NCBI RefSeq assembly: GCF_029784165.1
Contig: NC_073694.1
Coordinates: 80,576,427 to 80,640,426 of the forward strand
Direction: 5' to 3'
DNA from: Wyeomyia smithii
Lineage: Eukaryota; Arthropoda; Insecta; Diptera; Culicidae
Length of the DNA: 64,000 bases
Shown here: positions 13,589-23,867 of the stretch, one piece after another
Layout: each line of letters opens with the position of its first letter
How positions within the stretch are numbered: position 1 is the stretch's first letter
Notes under the pieces: model-generated
Databases searched by the model: none
Told to the model about the DNA's origin: nothing
The model's input: the letters and a program-made list of their open reading frames with translations, nothing else
Position numbers and translations under genes: made by a program

Positions 13589-14283
13589 TGCACTTGAAAC
13601 TGCCCCACTGTTTCATCATAGTGATTATCATATGCGAAACACTTTCAGTTGATTTGTTTTGTTTTTATATGTCAAATGAAGTGTCGTTTGTGCTAAGAAG
13701 TAGAAAAATGGCGACAGATGAAAAGACAGCGACTGTCATACGGCTTAGAAGTGCGACGATTCCCCGGACAACATCTGTAAATTTTTGCAAGGTAAATGAT
13801 TTATGTCACGTAAAAGAATCGAATTCTAGTTTTATTTCGTCCTTCCAGCACAAGATCACAGAGATTCTGATGAAAACATCTTTACGCTAGAGACAAGTAT
13901 TTGTTAACTAAAACATCAATTATTTAAATTAAATTAATTTAATTCTTTGTTTGCTTTACAGGCTTCTTCAACAGAGAAGGATAGTTTATATTTGGTGCTG
14001 AATTTTTATAGTAAAATTCCAATTTTATAAATAAAACAAAGGTTGCATTATATGCAATCATTCCCATGTAAAACTGTTTTCATTTCAAAATCGAATAAAC
14101 ATCATTCGAAGCTCGGTAAACTCTCCTTGAGATTCAAATCCAAACACTTTACGTTTATATGTCATAACACGAGAATCGAAAGTGTTTTTCTTTTGAAAAT
14201 GAGGTGTTGCACGACAAATAATTCTAAAGTGTTTCGCATATGAAATCTATATGTTTTGACCAGTCGGGCGAATTCAAGTGCAA
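13589..14283. repeat. Probable MITE with ~55-bp imperfect inverted ends and exon-like interior
   Basis: The segment near 13591-13646 and the reverse complement of about 14225-14281 align over some 55 bases. Both contain TTGCACTTGAA, an ACTG/TTCA-type middle and the exact run TCATATGCGAAACACTTT. The interior has a short ATG frame (13708-13791, MATDEKTATVIRLR...) ending at AAG|GTAAAT. A pyrimidine-rich stretch with an AG follows at about 13849, then a further acceptor-like TTTGCTTTACAG near 13962. Those splice-like signals are only suggestive. The frame closes 14 codons after the first junction. The inverted ends favour a small DNA element. Confidence 0.45.
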
Positions 14284-14431
14284 AACATTTTATAATGTCG
14301 TGTCGATTTCTTTCAGTCTATCTAAATAGACTAACAAACTCATCGCGGTACTGGTCATGCCAATCATTTTGCCTTAGCCAAGTTTTACATTTCAGTTGCA
14401 AATTGTTGTTTCTGGTCTTTATACATATATA

Positions 14432-15652
14432 CAGGGTGACAAAGAAGTCCGGTCACACAGGAAAATCTCAATATTTCAAAGAATAAGAAGAAAATCTGAA
14501 TCTGGCCTTCATAGGTTTATTCAGTAACTCATAAAGATACTTCACAGACGATATCTCGGAATTACACCACTTTTCTCTGATCGAACTAGCTTTAGACGTC
14601 TCGGAAAGTCGTCGCAAGCGGCGCGCACGTGCTCCATCGGCATCTCGTCCCAGATTTTCGTGATAACTCGCTTGAATTGCTCCAAATTTGTTATTTTATA
14701 GTCGTTCAGCTTCGACATCATGTATCCCCACACGAAATAATCCAGTGGATGCGGTGTGTTATGGGGCGCCATCTTGCTGGAAGCAATAGTAATCGTCTTC
14801 AAACAATAGTTCAGCTTGAGGCAGAACATTTTTATTCAAAACCGTATCCAGGTAGTACGCTGCGTTGATTTTGACCCCTTTATCGATAAAAATAAGAGGC
14901 AGTTTACCTCTCTTGCAAATGGCTCTCCAAACCATCAATGACGTCTTATTTTGGAACCGGGAAACGTTCAGCTTGTCCGCAGGAGCTTGCTGGAGGCTAA
15001 CACTCCAAACTCGATCATTTTGGTGATTGACTGTTTGCTCCAAAACGAACAGCTTCTCGTCCGAAAGAATAATCTCGTCGTCTGCGCGCCAACCGAGCAA
15101 CTCCCGCGACCGTTGGTGCCTCTTGTCCTTTGTAGCTTTGGTAACCCCATGAACCACCTGTTTTTTGTACGGTGTAAGTTTTAAATCCTTGCGCAGAAGC
15201 AGGCGAATTGATTCTCGGTTCATTTTAAGGTTCCTGGCCAGCTTCCGTGCAGATTGGGCGGAATTCCGGCGAATCCGGTCTCGTATACTCTTTTTCAGCC
15301 TTGGAGTTCTCACAGACCTTGGTCGTCCAGATCGTGCCTTGTCATCGGTGCCTCCGGTCTCTAGGTACGGATTTATGGTCCGGTACACGATTTTCTGGTT
15401 GATTCCGAGCGGTTTTAGGTGTTTGAATATGTGTCCGGGTTTGTACCCTTTCACATATTCAGCGATAACAGCTGCTCTTAACTCTGCCATGGCTCACAAC
15501 TCAATGTAAACAAACTGCACAGAAACGAAACTCTGCCACTTTGGACAGCAAAGCTAACCCTTTCATTTGACATATAGATGGCACTAGAGAGATGCAACGT
15601 GTAGGCTACAGGCGACCCCAAAAAAGTGTAACCGGACTTTTTTGTCACCGTG
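14432..15652 (-). mobile_element. ITm (Tc1/mariner-type) DNA transposon, inactive
   Basis: This is a 1221-bp element between TA dinucleotides (14430-14431 and 15653-15654). The termini match over 27 positions with four mismatches: the left begins CAGGGTGACAAAGAAGTCCG and the right, reverse-complemented, begins CACGGTGACAAAAAAGTCCG. The TA target duplication and the length fit Tc1/mariner-class elements. A single transposase gene lies inside on the minus strand and is broken. Confidence 0.9.
14542..15490 (-). pseudogene. ITm transposase with internal deletion
   Basis: The start ATG at 15490 opens MAELRAAVIAEY. Residues 1-115 look like paired helix-turn-helix DNA-binding modules with a GRPR AT-hook-like motif at 55-58 and a basic region at 64-75. 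The DDE domain shows D144 (ILSDEKLF) and D240 (CFQQDGAP). After DGAP the frame shifts. The downstream frame resumes almost at once with HPLDYFVWGYM, ending KSGVIPRYRL near 14542. Normally 34-37 residues separate the second and third acidic residues, but here only about 11 remain. Some 75 bases were therefore lost with a frameshift, and the catalytic core cannot form. The D of PLDYFVW may be the third acid. Whether the family is DD37E, DD37D or another ITm group is not settled. Confidence 0.88.
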
Positions 15653-15654
15653 TA

Positions 15655-16154
15655 CGCTTTCTAGTCGTGATTTACAGACCAAATCAGACGCTGTAATTAG
15701 ACGAGTCGATCTATGTTTGTTCCGGGTAAATTCCCTTCTGATGGTACCTCCAGTCAGGTTAGGTAACTTTCCATGAAGTTTTCTCCAGCTAGCCGTTTGC
15801 CTTATTAAAACCCGTTTGTCCTATGATAGAAATATATTTCTATGTACTATTTTTGAATTGCTCTTAAAATTACATTCAGCAGTGTCGTCAACTAGGTGAA
15901 GTTTCATGTACCAGGCGGTCCATTTCATCTCGCGCCTGCTAGTCATTTAGTAAGGCCTCCTAGATCTCCTAAACTAGATACGTGCAAATAAATAAGGCAA
16001 ATACTATTTTGGTGCGATTCCAAGGTTTCTGGAATGCGGAGGTGCCTCTGGAATTTATCGATTAGTCCACCCTTTTGTCTCCGAGTATCATGATATTTTT
16101 CCGTGTGGACATGTTTTAGTTCACCCAACGGTCTACAGAGGGCGAACTTCATAG
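15655..16154. other. No gene recognised
   Basis: About 500 bases of unique-looking sequence between the ITm element and a GGGA-rich repeat. No open frame of note, inverted repeat or RNA gene was seen. Confidence 0.5.
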
Positions 16155-16290
16155 CAGGGTGGCGACTACCGGGAAAAACCGGGAGAATCAGGGAATATCA
16201 GGGATTTAAGTTTTCGATCGGGAAATCAGGGAATATCAGGGAATTAAAAAAGTCATCAGGGAAAATTTCTAAGGCTTGGGAATTTTTCGA
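16155..16290. repeat. Degenerate TCAGGGAATA-type repeat
   Basis: The stretch starts with CAGGGTGGCGACTACCGGGA and goes on with several spaced copies of ATCAGGGAATATCAGGGA-like phrases (about 16188, 16225, 16255). The opening resembles one end of a DNA transposon, but no matching opposite end was found nearby, so it may be a solo end or a small minisatellite. Confidence 0.5.
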
Positions 16291-16363
16291 ATTGAATTGG
16301 ATTTATTTCAATGCATTCGATGTGGACGCTCACCCTACAACAACACGCTATAATAATTAGGTT

Positions 16364-17235
16364 TCCATTGAACGGGGTGAAATTGATCAATTTTTATAAT
16401 AATTTCCAATTAACTAGCTTCATGTACATGTTTCCCGAAATAGTATCATTTTAAAACAAGCTCTAGAAAACCTCTATGGCTATTGGTGAAATTTCTATCG
16501 TCTACCTCAAGAAATAAATTCGAGAATTCTATAAGGTACTATGAGATAAATCGGGGTGAAATTGATCACCCTTGAAATCCATTCATTCTATTGGAAATGT
16601 GCTTTTTTTGATATGTTCATTATAAATGATGATTTCTGAACTGAAAAACATCAATCGCAGCTAGTTTGGAAACGAAAATAACAATATTTCAGGTTAAAAT
16701 TTAATCATTTGGATTCACAAGCTGCTTTTTGCTAAATTTGCTCTCATTTGATCATCGTTAGACCGACTTCAATTCGGTTTGTCGCAAAAGCTCAAAAACT
16801 AGCTCTGTAATTAAAATATTTGTGGTTTCCTGTGAATTCATCGGAATTACTCAAATGGCATGGAATAGTCATTGTTGAAAACTACATTTTTTGAGCTTTT
16901 ATCAAACTTTACTTCTCCAAATTTAACGTAATTACCCCTTAATTAAGATTGCTTTAAGTAAATTCAATACTTTTATTGTTATTTGGAAACTTGTTTGATC
17001 GAATTTGATTGAGTGTTGACTGAGTTAGAAAAGTTTTTCGAAAATATGGATAATTGCACCGGGCATTGCATTGCAAGGTCGGCAACACAGGTCTGTGAAT
17101 CATGCAAAAGTTGCATTTTAGGACTCGTAAACATTGCCTAGTGTTGTAAGATCAGTATCTTTTGATTAAAATTTTTTATCGCGAATTTCCAGGTGATCAA
17201 CTTCACCCCACTGACCAATTTCACCACATTCCATG
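16364..17235. mobile_element. MITE with GGGGTGAAATTGATCA ends and subterminal copies
   Basis: The left end CCATTGAACGGGGTGAAATT and the reverse complement of the right end CCATGGAATGTGGTGAAATT agree at 21 of 25 positions when extended. Further copies of the core GGGGTGAAATTGATCA lie at about 16552 and, inverted, at about 17190 (TGATCAACTTCACCCC). The 0.87 kb interior has no coding potential. Inverted termini plus repeated subterminal motifs resemble the two other G-rich elements in this window (25958 and 47982). Exact termini and target duplication were not resolved. Confidence 0.5.
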
Positions 17236-18116
17236 GTACTTAATTTGCTTTTTCTGATGCGAAAACGAAAGAATTAATCAATGCCAAATGAGTTGAAAAA
17301 TAAGCAAAAAATAATCGATCTTTTTCAAATTGACTGGAACTATGCACTCGTACTTGACTCGGCAAACTACGTATTTGCTCCAGGTAGAAGAATTTTCCTG
17401 AAAAGTAATTTTCCAGAAGAACGTATCCATTTTAGCATAGGCTTTATTTAACCCTATCCCCGCGGAGGGACAGGGTTTTCCTCGATAAATAACCTTCAAA
17501 CTCTTCTTACTCAGCAACCACATGCACGATTTGCAGACACTCTATTGAAGATTGATCTGTTCTCCAACGTTTTAAATAGTTCCATCGTTAGGAATTTCAA
17601 GTTTATTTGTTAAACTACAATTGAAGCTTGAATTTCAGTTGAAATCTCGCGGGAATGGATTAGAGCATTGTAGCACGGGAACTTTTTGTTGTACAGTAAA
17701 ACTTTCTGAGAATGAATTGCAGGGAACAGATGAAACCTTGTACAGGGCTCGTAACGGTTAGATAATGCAACAGTAGTGACATTAGTGACTAAAATATTGA
17801 GAAATAGTGCGCGCATTTTATGCTAATTATTACGCTTTTTCATAGTTTCTTGTAATTGCTTCCAAACTATTGACGCACCTTCTAACATCACTTGAGTAAG
17901 CTTCACTATCGCCATTGTCATATTTCAGTAATTAAAAATGGTGATTACTTTCTTGACAGCAATTAACAGAAGACTCAATAACTTGCTCAGTAGTTTGAGT
18001 GTGTTCATAACTCGAAATATAGTGAGTCCATTTAAAGACGAAGTTAAAGACGAAGTCACACGTTAATGTTATCAAATTTCTACCCCGAAATTTTTACCAA
18101 CAGAATTTATTGAAAC
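17236..18116. other. No gene recognised
   Basis: AT-rich sequence with only short, unconvincing frames on both strands. No repeat structure or RNA gene recognised. Confidence 0.5.
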
Positions 18117-18345
18117 TAACTTAATGAGATTAAAGCTATCATTAAAATTTTCAAAAGTTTAAAAGCACCCCGTGACGATGGGAGTTTAAACATTTTAATT
18201 AAAGTCCTTGAGAAATTCTCAGAAATTGTTTCAAAATGAATATTTCGCCAAATTATTGAAAAACGCAAAAAATACTCGAATTTTAAAAAACCAGCTGAGG
18301 TTTCAAGTTGTCGACCAATTAATTTATGATGATACGAGCTAATGA
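18117..18345 (+). pseudogene. Jockey-like LINE reverse transcriptase scrap
   Basis: Read on the plus strand, this segment gives NEIKAIIKIFKSLKAPRDDG, then NILIKVLEK, and later KPAEVSSCRPINL with stops. The same order (NEIKSIIKNFKNMKAPGDDG, NILIKHLPE, then a SSYRP-like finger segment) occurs in the LINE at 61.8-62.1 kb on the other strand. It is a short, heavily mutated piece of that family. No ends are visible. Confidence 0.7.
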
Positions 18346-18679
18346 TTCTGATCTATGTTTCTTGAGTCCATCCATTTAGTTTTCATCATCATAGGTAAAT
18401 TCATTTTTGCGGTGTAGCCACATTTGTGTTACACTTTTTACCTTGTAACTCCGGGAACGGTGTAGTACCGTCGCGAAAACGAATTCATAAGTGTCAATGA
18501 GCACTTTGATGCACACTGTTTTGTTGTTGCACTTTAAAACTGTGCAGTCCATTTTGGTAGAAAGTGCGCAATAACTCTCACTCGTTTTATTTCCGTTTAG
18601 ACATACGACCTTATCGCAAAGTAGTCGCGAAATCAAATCAAGTGTCCGGGACCAAACTCGACCAAACTTCAATGAACTA

Positions 18680-18895
18680 CGAAACCAGGTATCGGAGTAT
18701 CGGTTGAAAAAGTATCGATTATCGATGCTTCGATAGCATCGGTATCAGACCTACAATTTTTTTTTGAAAAGCGTCGTTCAGAAATTATCGAAACCGGTAC
18801 TCATTTCTCGGGGTTAGTATCGATGCCAAAATACTCGATGCCGCGACCCCTAGTGTCGATACCGCTGGTATCGATGCTAGTTTCGCCCATCCCTA
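18680..18895. repeat. ATCGAT-rich interspersed repeat
   Basis: Multiple phrases such as GGTATCGGAGTATCGG, AGTATCGATTATCGATGC, GGTATCGATGC and the terminal GTTTCGCCCATCCCT occur within 215 bp. The last phrase, reverse-complemented (AGGGATGGGCGAAAC), is a common start for small hAT-like insect elements. The matching opposite end is not clear. Confidence 0.4.
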
Positions 18896-19165
18896 CTGAC
18901 TAGATCAATAAAAATTTATAACCACATTGGCCCCTTAAAGACACGTTTCGGCTTAAATAGGTTAAATAAGAAAGAAATTAAAAAAGTTCTAAAGAATATT
19001 TGTTGATGTTTCGGAGTAAAATTATTTGATAACGATTGGATTATCCAATTATATATCCAAGAAAATAAGTGCGATGTGTTTCGTAATGATGATGCTAAAC
19101 AGAATGGAGATAAACTACAGTTAGAAGATATTTTGAGTGTATTGCTTATTCTATGTAGAGCAGTA

Positions 19166-19503
19166 ATTGGGTCCTAAAGTTTTAAACGGTTTTCTGATTT
19201 TTATATATCAGCTGAAAGAGTGCAATTTTCTGAGCAAAAAGTGATTTTGAAAAAATGTTTATTGTTTTCCTTCGATTTTTAAATGAAGAATAAAAAACTG
19301 CTCGAAATGCCTTAAATAACAGTTCTCTCATATAGCGTACTTGGGCGAAACGTCAACTAAGACCTTTCGAGCAGTTTTTTTACTTTTCATTTAAAAATCG
19401 AAGGAAAACGATAAACATTTTTTAAAAATCACGTTTTGCTCAGAAAAGGCGACTTTTTCAAATGATATATAAAAACTGGTACCTATAGCTTTAGGACCCA
19501 ATT
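19166..19503. repeat. Foldback MITE
   Basis: The left tip TTGGGTCCTAAAG pairs with the right tip CTTTAGGACCCAA. Arms of about 145 bp continue to match imperfectly, including CCTTCGATTTTTAAATGA on the left against TCATTTAAAAATCGAAGG on the right, and CTGCTCGAAA against TTTCGAGCAG near the centre. The loop is about 40 bp. No coding capacity is seen, and a target duplication was not identified. Confidence 0.8.
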
Positions 19504-19558
19504 GTTACAGTTCAATCGGAATGAAACCAGAATGCAATAGTTCAGTTTATGGCAGTAC

Positions 19559-20118
19559 CTAAGACAAGACGCGACAGCTGGCTTCTTATTTTTCTTTTCG
19601 TAACGGCCGTCATCCCCGTCGAAATTTTTTTGAACGTTCCATACCGTTGATGCCAGACTGATTATTTTTAACAACTTCTGCAGGTCAATGAAAATAAAAC
19701 AAATTAAAATTGTAATATATAGGCGAATGACACTCAATTCTTATTTATTATTTTATGTTCAATAAAGCATACTTCTACTATCAAATTTTTTCTTCCTAAT
19801 TTTCTTGATACCCAAATTTTTTCTTTCTAAGTTTCTTGGACTTCAACCGAAATAGTAATAAACGATTAATCAATGCATTTTAAAGTTATAACAGTGTAAT
19901 ACATTACTCGGTAATATCATGTACCTTGCATACTTTTGCATCATTATTTATGAACAATTATAATAGCTAAATTATGACTCTCCAGCATCACTGCTTTACA
20001 GTGAAAAGTAACCTCGTTGTATTTTCTACGTGACGATTGCGTTATCGAATTCAGCCAATCAGCAGCCGGTTCAAATTGGTTGAATGTAACGGTGACCAGC
20101 TGTCACGTCTTGTCTTAG
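19559..20118. mobile_element. 560-bp MITE with 8-bp target duplication GGCAGTAC
   Basis: The ends are inverted repeats: CTAAGACAAGACGCGACAGC on the left against CTAAGACAAGACGTGACAGC on the reverse-complemented right. The element is bounded on both sides by GGCAGTAC (19551-19558 and 20119-20126). An exact 8-bp direct repeat points to a hAT- or Mutator-type transposase acting in trans. No coding potential inside. Confidence 0.82.
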
Positions 20119-20126
20119 GGCAGTAC

Positions 20127-20803
20127 GAATGGCAGTGCTGGGTCAGTTAGGCAATAAAAATGCGGATTTTGACAATATCGTTTTGAGCGTGTTAGTAGAA
20201 TAATATCAAATATTAAAAAAATGAAAAATTTCTATTAAATTCTACTAACACGAAAAATGCGGTTTTACAAAAAATGGATACACTGTGAAAAAAAAAACTT
20301 TTTTTCAAATCGTCACAAAATATTAAATATCTCAAAAAGTACCTTATGATGAAAAAAAAAAGAAATTTGAGAGTATTAAAGTGAGAGGCAGGTTGAAAGA
20401 GGGAGAAACCTAAATCAATCACTATCATGTTACAAAACGGCATCAGAAAAACAGTGATCGAGCGCGCTCACATCACTTCTTCTCAATACGTGTAGCATTC
20501 CAGTAGAAAAATGAGCGCGAGTGAATATTGGAGAGAGAGAATCGGAGAGAACAACTTAGGAAATGAAGTTTTTTTCTGATATCATTAGTGATACCGCTTA
20601 CCGTGCATCGCACTAGCTGTTTTAATTAACCGTTGACTAGTTCAGTCAACGTAAGTCAGATTTTTCCACTTTTTCGACCCCCCCTCCCCCCATTGTAAGA
20701 CATCGTAAGATTTTTTGATACCCCCCCTCCCTCATAGTAAGATCTTACTGCCAGCATGTATAGTTTTTTTTATTTTAGTTTTATCATTATGAAGCAAGCA
20801 CAG
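20127..20803. other. No gene recognised; C-rich CGTAAG repeat near the right end
   Basis: Mostly unique AT-rich sequence. Near 20640-20755 there are GTAAGA-type phrases between runs of C (CCCCCCTCCCCCC, CCCCCCTCCC). Comparable C-rich, GTAAGA/CGTAAG phrases recur at 23740-23850 on the other side of the pogo-like MITE, so both may belong to one older repeat that the MITE split. Confidence 0.4.
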
Positions 20804-20805
20804 TA

Positions 20806-23620
20806 CACTGGGGTCTTTTTTTACGCGGGTTATTTTTATGCGTTTTTTTTATACACGACTTTTTTTACGCGATTTTTTACAATAACGCGGATTATTTTTA
20901 CGCGGTTTTTTGAAATAACGCGGATCATTTTCACACGATTTGATAGATTATTTTTACGCGATATCAAATAAGTTTAGTATAAGTAAATCCAATAAAGTAA
21001 AAATCAATCATATGGTTCATGACAATAAGATATTCTGTTTAATTAATCTAAATAATGCATATTTTTAATATATTTGCTGTTATTATTAATAAATAGGCAA
21101 TTTCCGTTGATTCGGTAAGAAGAAACAAAAATACATTAATAATTGTGCAACGATACGAGTCAAGGTCGTTGCGATTTACTTCCTTTTAAGAAACGAAAGC
21201 TTAAACATGTAGCAAAATTATTATAAAAAAGTTATTGTCATGTTCTTCAATGAAATTTCATTTTAGAATCACTAAAACTTATTTTGTGTGTTTCGTTACC
21301 ATTTTTGAAGTAGAATACTTCTCTCAGGAAGTACGGCTACATAGGGATGTGAAATGAAAATCTAAAACCGAAAAAAGTGAAAAATATGTCCAATTTCAAA
21401 TGCTAATAAATCGGTTACTATTCAAAGGATTTCCTTCGTTCTTGTGGCAATAGATTGGAAAATCTTCTAAGATTCTTCCCAGAAGAAGATAATTGTAATT
21501 TTATTATTCACACTATTGTACTATTGAAAATAGTCAAGCCTTGTCAAAACGAAAAATTCGACCTCTGATTGGTCGTTATATGATTGCTTCCCAAGCACGG
21601 TCGACAGAATCATATACCTTGCAATTGAAAACATGCTATTTGGCCTATATAAGAGCCTGTTTCAGCCGGAGCCGCTCATAACAGTTCTAGACAGCGACAA
21701 CAGCAGTCGTCCTTCCTTAGCAGCAGCACTAGCCCTGTGGTTGGTCACCACGTCTCAGGAGCAGCGCGGTTTTTTTCAGCGTGTGTCGCCAGACAGCCAT
21801 TATTGCCCCCGTGCCGGGGCAGCATGATGATTGCCATCAGGAAATCCAATTTCGGAAATCAAAATGCCTTTTTTAAGGCAAATAAACAAGTCATTGAAAG
21901 TTAATAATTTTTGTCAACGCAAGCAAGCATTCTGTGTTGCATCCTAGCAATTCAAATTTGTCGCACTCGTCTAATTTACTGAATGTGAAATAGCTTCCAC
22001 AGTGCATGTTGTCCGTGTATCTTAATTCCCCCACTATTAGGGCAGCTCAAAGGTTGCGATCAGCAACCGATTTTGAACCGCAAAATGCCTTTTTCAAGGC
22101 AAATAAACAAATAGTTGAAGGTTAATAATTTTCTGGCATCAACACAAGCAGACATTCTGTGCGGGATGCAATCAAATTCTGTTGTAGTTGTCTAATTTTT
22201 ACTTTGTTTAGTAAACTCCCTACTGTAGGGGCAGCGCAAAGGCTGCGATCAGCATAACCGACATTGAGTAACAAACTGCCCTGTTAGAACGCACTCACAA
22301 AAGCAGTTAGTTCGACTATGCAGAGCTAATATGAAGTCGATTCAATCAATCAGCATGAACAGAATTTCGTCGTCTCCCAGCCCAGCTGCTAAGTTGCAAC
22401 ATGAAGCAACACGCAACAGCGAGCAAACGAAATCGCTTGATGTTACAAGCCGCAATACGGTTAGGGGTAAAATCGTTGCGTGTGTGAGAGCACCATCGGT
22501 GTTTATTCGCTTGGTACAAAAATCAAATGCGAATTGTGGAATAATTCGTCTGAAGAACCTTAGAAAATGGTAAAACTGAACAGACAGGCGTGGCCTATTT
22601 CGGCTATAAAAGAGTTTTTCTGGGAAAACTAGCTACATTCATCAGTCGGATGGTGAGCTGGATGGACCGTCCACAACGTTGACAGCAGTAGCAGCAGATA
22701 TCAGCACTCAGCATTAACAGAGGATAGCAGCGGGTTGCGCCTGTGGCTGCCTTCAAATTAAACAAATCACTTGCCCTGTTTGGTCACCACGTCTCAGGCC
22801 TCTGCCAGGCTGAACGGCAACGCGAGCGATCGGGCGAGATTTTTGCCGTACATCAGCCGGCACTTCCTCTAATGAAAAAGCTGGATCATTTTGTTCAGAA
22901 GAATATTACTGCCGGTAATATTACAGAGATGTGATTGCATTATATCCGATATGGAATTGAACAATTGTTCTTTTGAGGAAAATAAAACATTTAATTTGAA
23001 GAGTTAATAGCTTTGAGTACCAGTATGGTAGGTGCAGCAGTATGGTAACAGCCTCAGCGGTAGGTGCAGCCGGTACTTCCCTGAGGCCGATGTTATAAGG
23101 AAGTAAATGGAAACGGCACGGCAAAACAGTTCGGGTGTGCTTAGACGCGCGTCATTTTTTGTTGTTGATATTATTCCCCACATGAAACGACGCGCTTTCG
23201 TACGATAGCGGCGGTATTAGCGGTAGATGCATTTGCCAACACTTACTCCAGTAAAGCCGTGTCTAATTTTCAATGTGAAAACACCTTTCTATTGTGTTGG
23301 CCGTGCGCATTAGGCCTCTGCCAGGCTAAATGCGAAAAGCGGCGCGAACCGATTCGCCCGGCCGTAGGTTAATGTACAGCCGTAAGTAGAGCTGTGTAAA
23401 AGTATTCTACTTCAACCTTGCGGTCGTGGCTTTGCACACAACCCTCCTGTGATTTTTATATAATTTTTCATGTTTATATTTCCTTACGTGCCATTATTTT
23501 TAATCGGATCTTATTATTCAATGAAGTTTTTTTTACGCGATTTTTTAAAATTACGCGGTTTTTTTATACGCGGATTTTTTCAACGCGGTACAACCAACCG
23601 CGTGAAAAAAGACCCCAGTG
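20806..23620. mobile_element. Pogo/Tigger-like MITE split by the histone-signal repeat
   Basis: The terminal inverted repeats are CACTGGGGTCTTTTTTTACG on the left and CACTGGGGTCTTTTTTCACG on the reverse-complemented right, flanked by TA (20804-20805 and 23621-23622). Subterminal sequence on both sides is a series of TTTTTACGCG-type phrases (for example about 20823, 20868, 20898, 23533, 23560). TA duplication and iterated subterminal motifs fit non-autonomous pogo-type elements. About 660 bp belong to this element. The remaining 2156 bp (21302-23457) are a later insertion. A decayed relative lies at 38400-38630. Confidence 0.85.
21302..23457. repeat. 2156-bp repeat, copy 1, with histone-gene-like regulatory signals
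   Basis: This segment is repeated at 34978-37133 with no net length change. I found two substitutions (21424 and 23219). It is flanked by T runs at both ends. Near the ends, GAAGTAGAATACTT (21307) and its inverse AAGTATTCTACTTC (23400) form an inverted pair. Inside are an inverted CCAAT box (CTCTGATTGGTCG, ~21561), TATA boxes (CCTATATAAGAGCC ~21638; GGCTATAAAAGAG ~22604) and two 16-nt hairpins, TGCCTTTTTTAAGGCA (21864) and TGCCTTTTTCAAGGCA (22086). Each hairpin has a 6-bp stem and 4-nt loop and is followed by AAATAAACAA. No histone protein is encoded; only short frames exist. It is probably a non-autonomous mobile repeat carrying regulatory pieces of a histone-like transcription unit, but that origin is inference. 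Confidence 0.8.
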
Positions 23621-23622
23621 TA

Positions 23623-23867
23623 CTTCGTTTCCTCTTCTGTCCTTTATTCGAGTAATTCCGTAATTTTCTTCCATTCATTCTGACGTCAACGCTTTCATGA
23701 ACATGGGTATTTGAACAACTGCAATAACAATATTTTTCTTACGTAAGATAATTAATTCTCCTCCCTCTCTCCCCTGTAAGATAGCGTAAGAAAATTGCGT
23801 ACCCCCCTCCCCCCCCCCTATTTGCTTACGTAAATATTGAACGGCCCCTGAACCGTACATCAAACTG
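23623..23867. repeat. C-rich CGTAAG repeat
   Basis: Contains CTTACGTAAG, GTAAGATAGCGTAAG and a long C run (CCCCCCTCCCCCCCCCC at about 23804), then TTTGCTTACGTAAATATTGAACGGCCCC-type sequence. This looks like one end of a widespread CGTAAG-type DNA element. Its other half may be at 20640-20755. Confidence 0.4.

Noticed and set aside
13708..13890. Similarity of MATDEKTATVIRLR to the start of an RNA-binding (RRM) protein
   Set aside because: Only a few residues agree, and the downstream frame closes at once; not strong enough for a product name.
21633..22934. Short frames in both copies of the 2156-bp repeat (for example MLFGLYKSLF, MKSIQSISMN, MAAFKLNKSL)
   Set aside because: None matches a histone or other recognisable protein; identical in both copies only because the copies are young.
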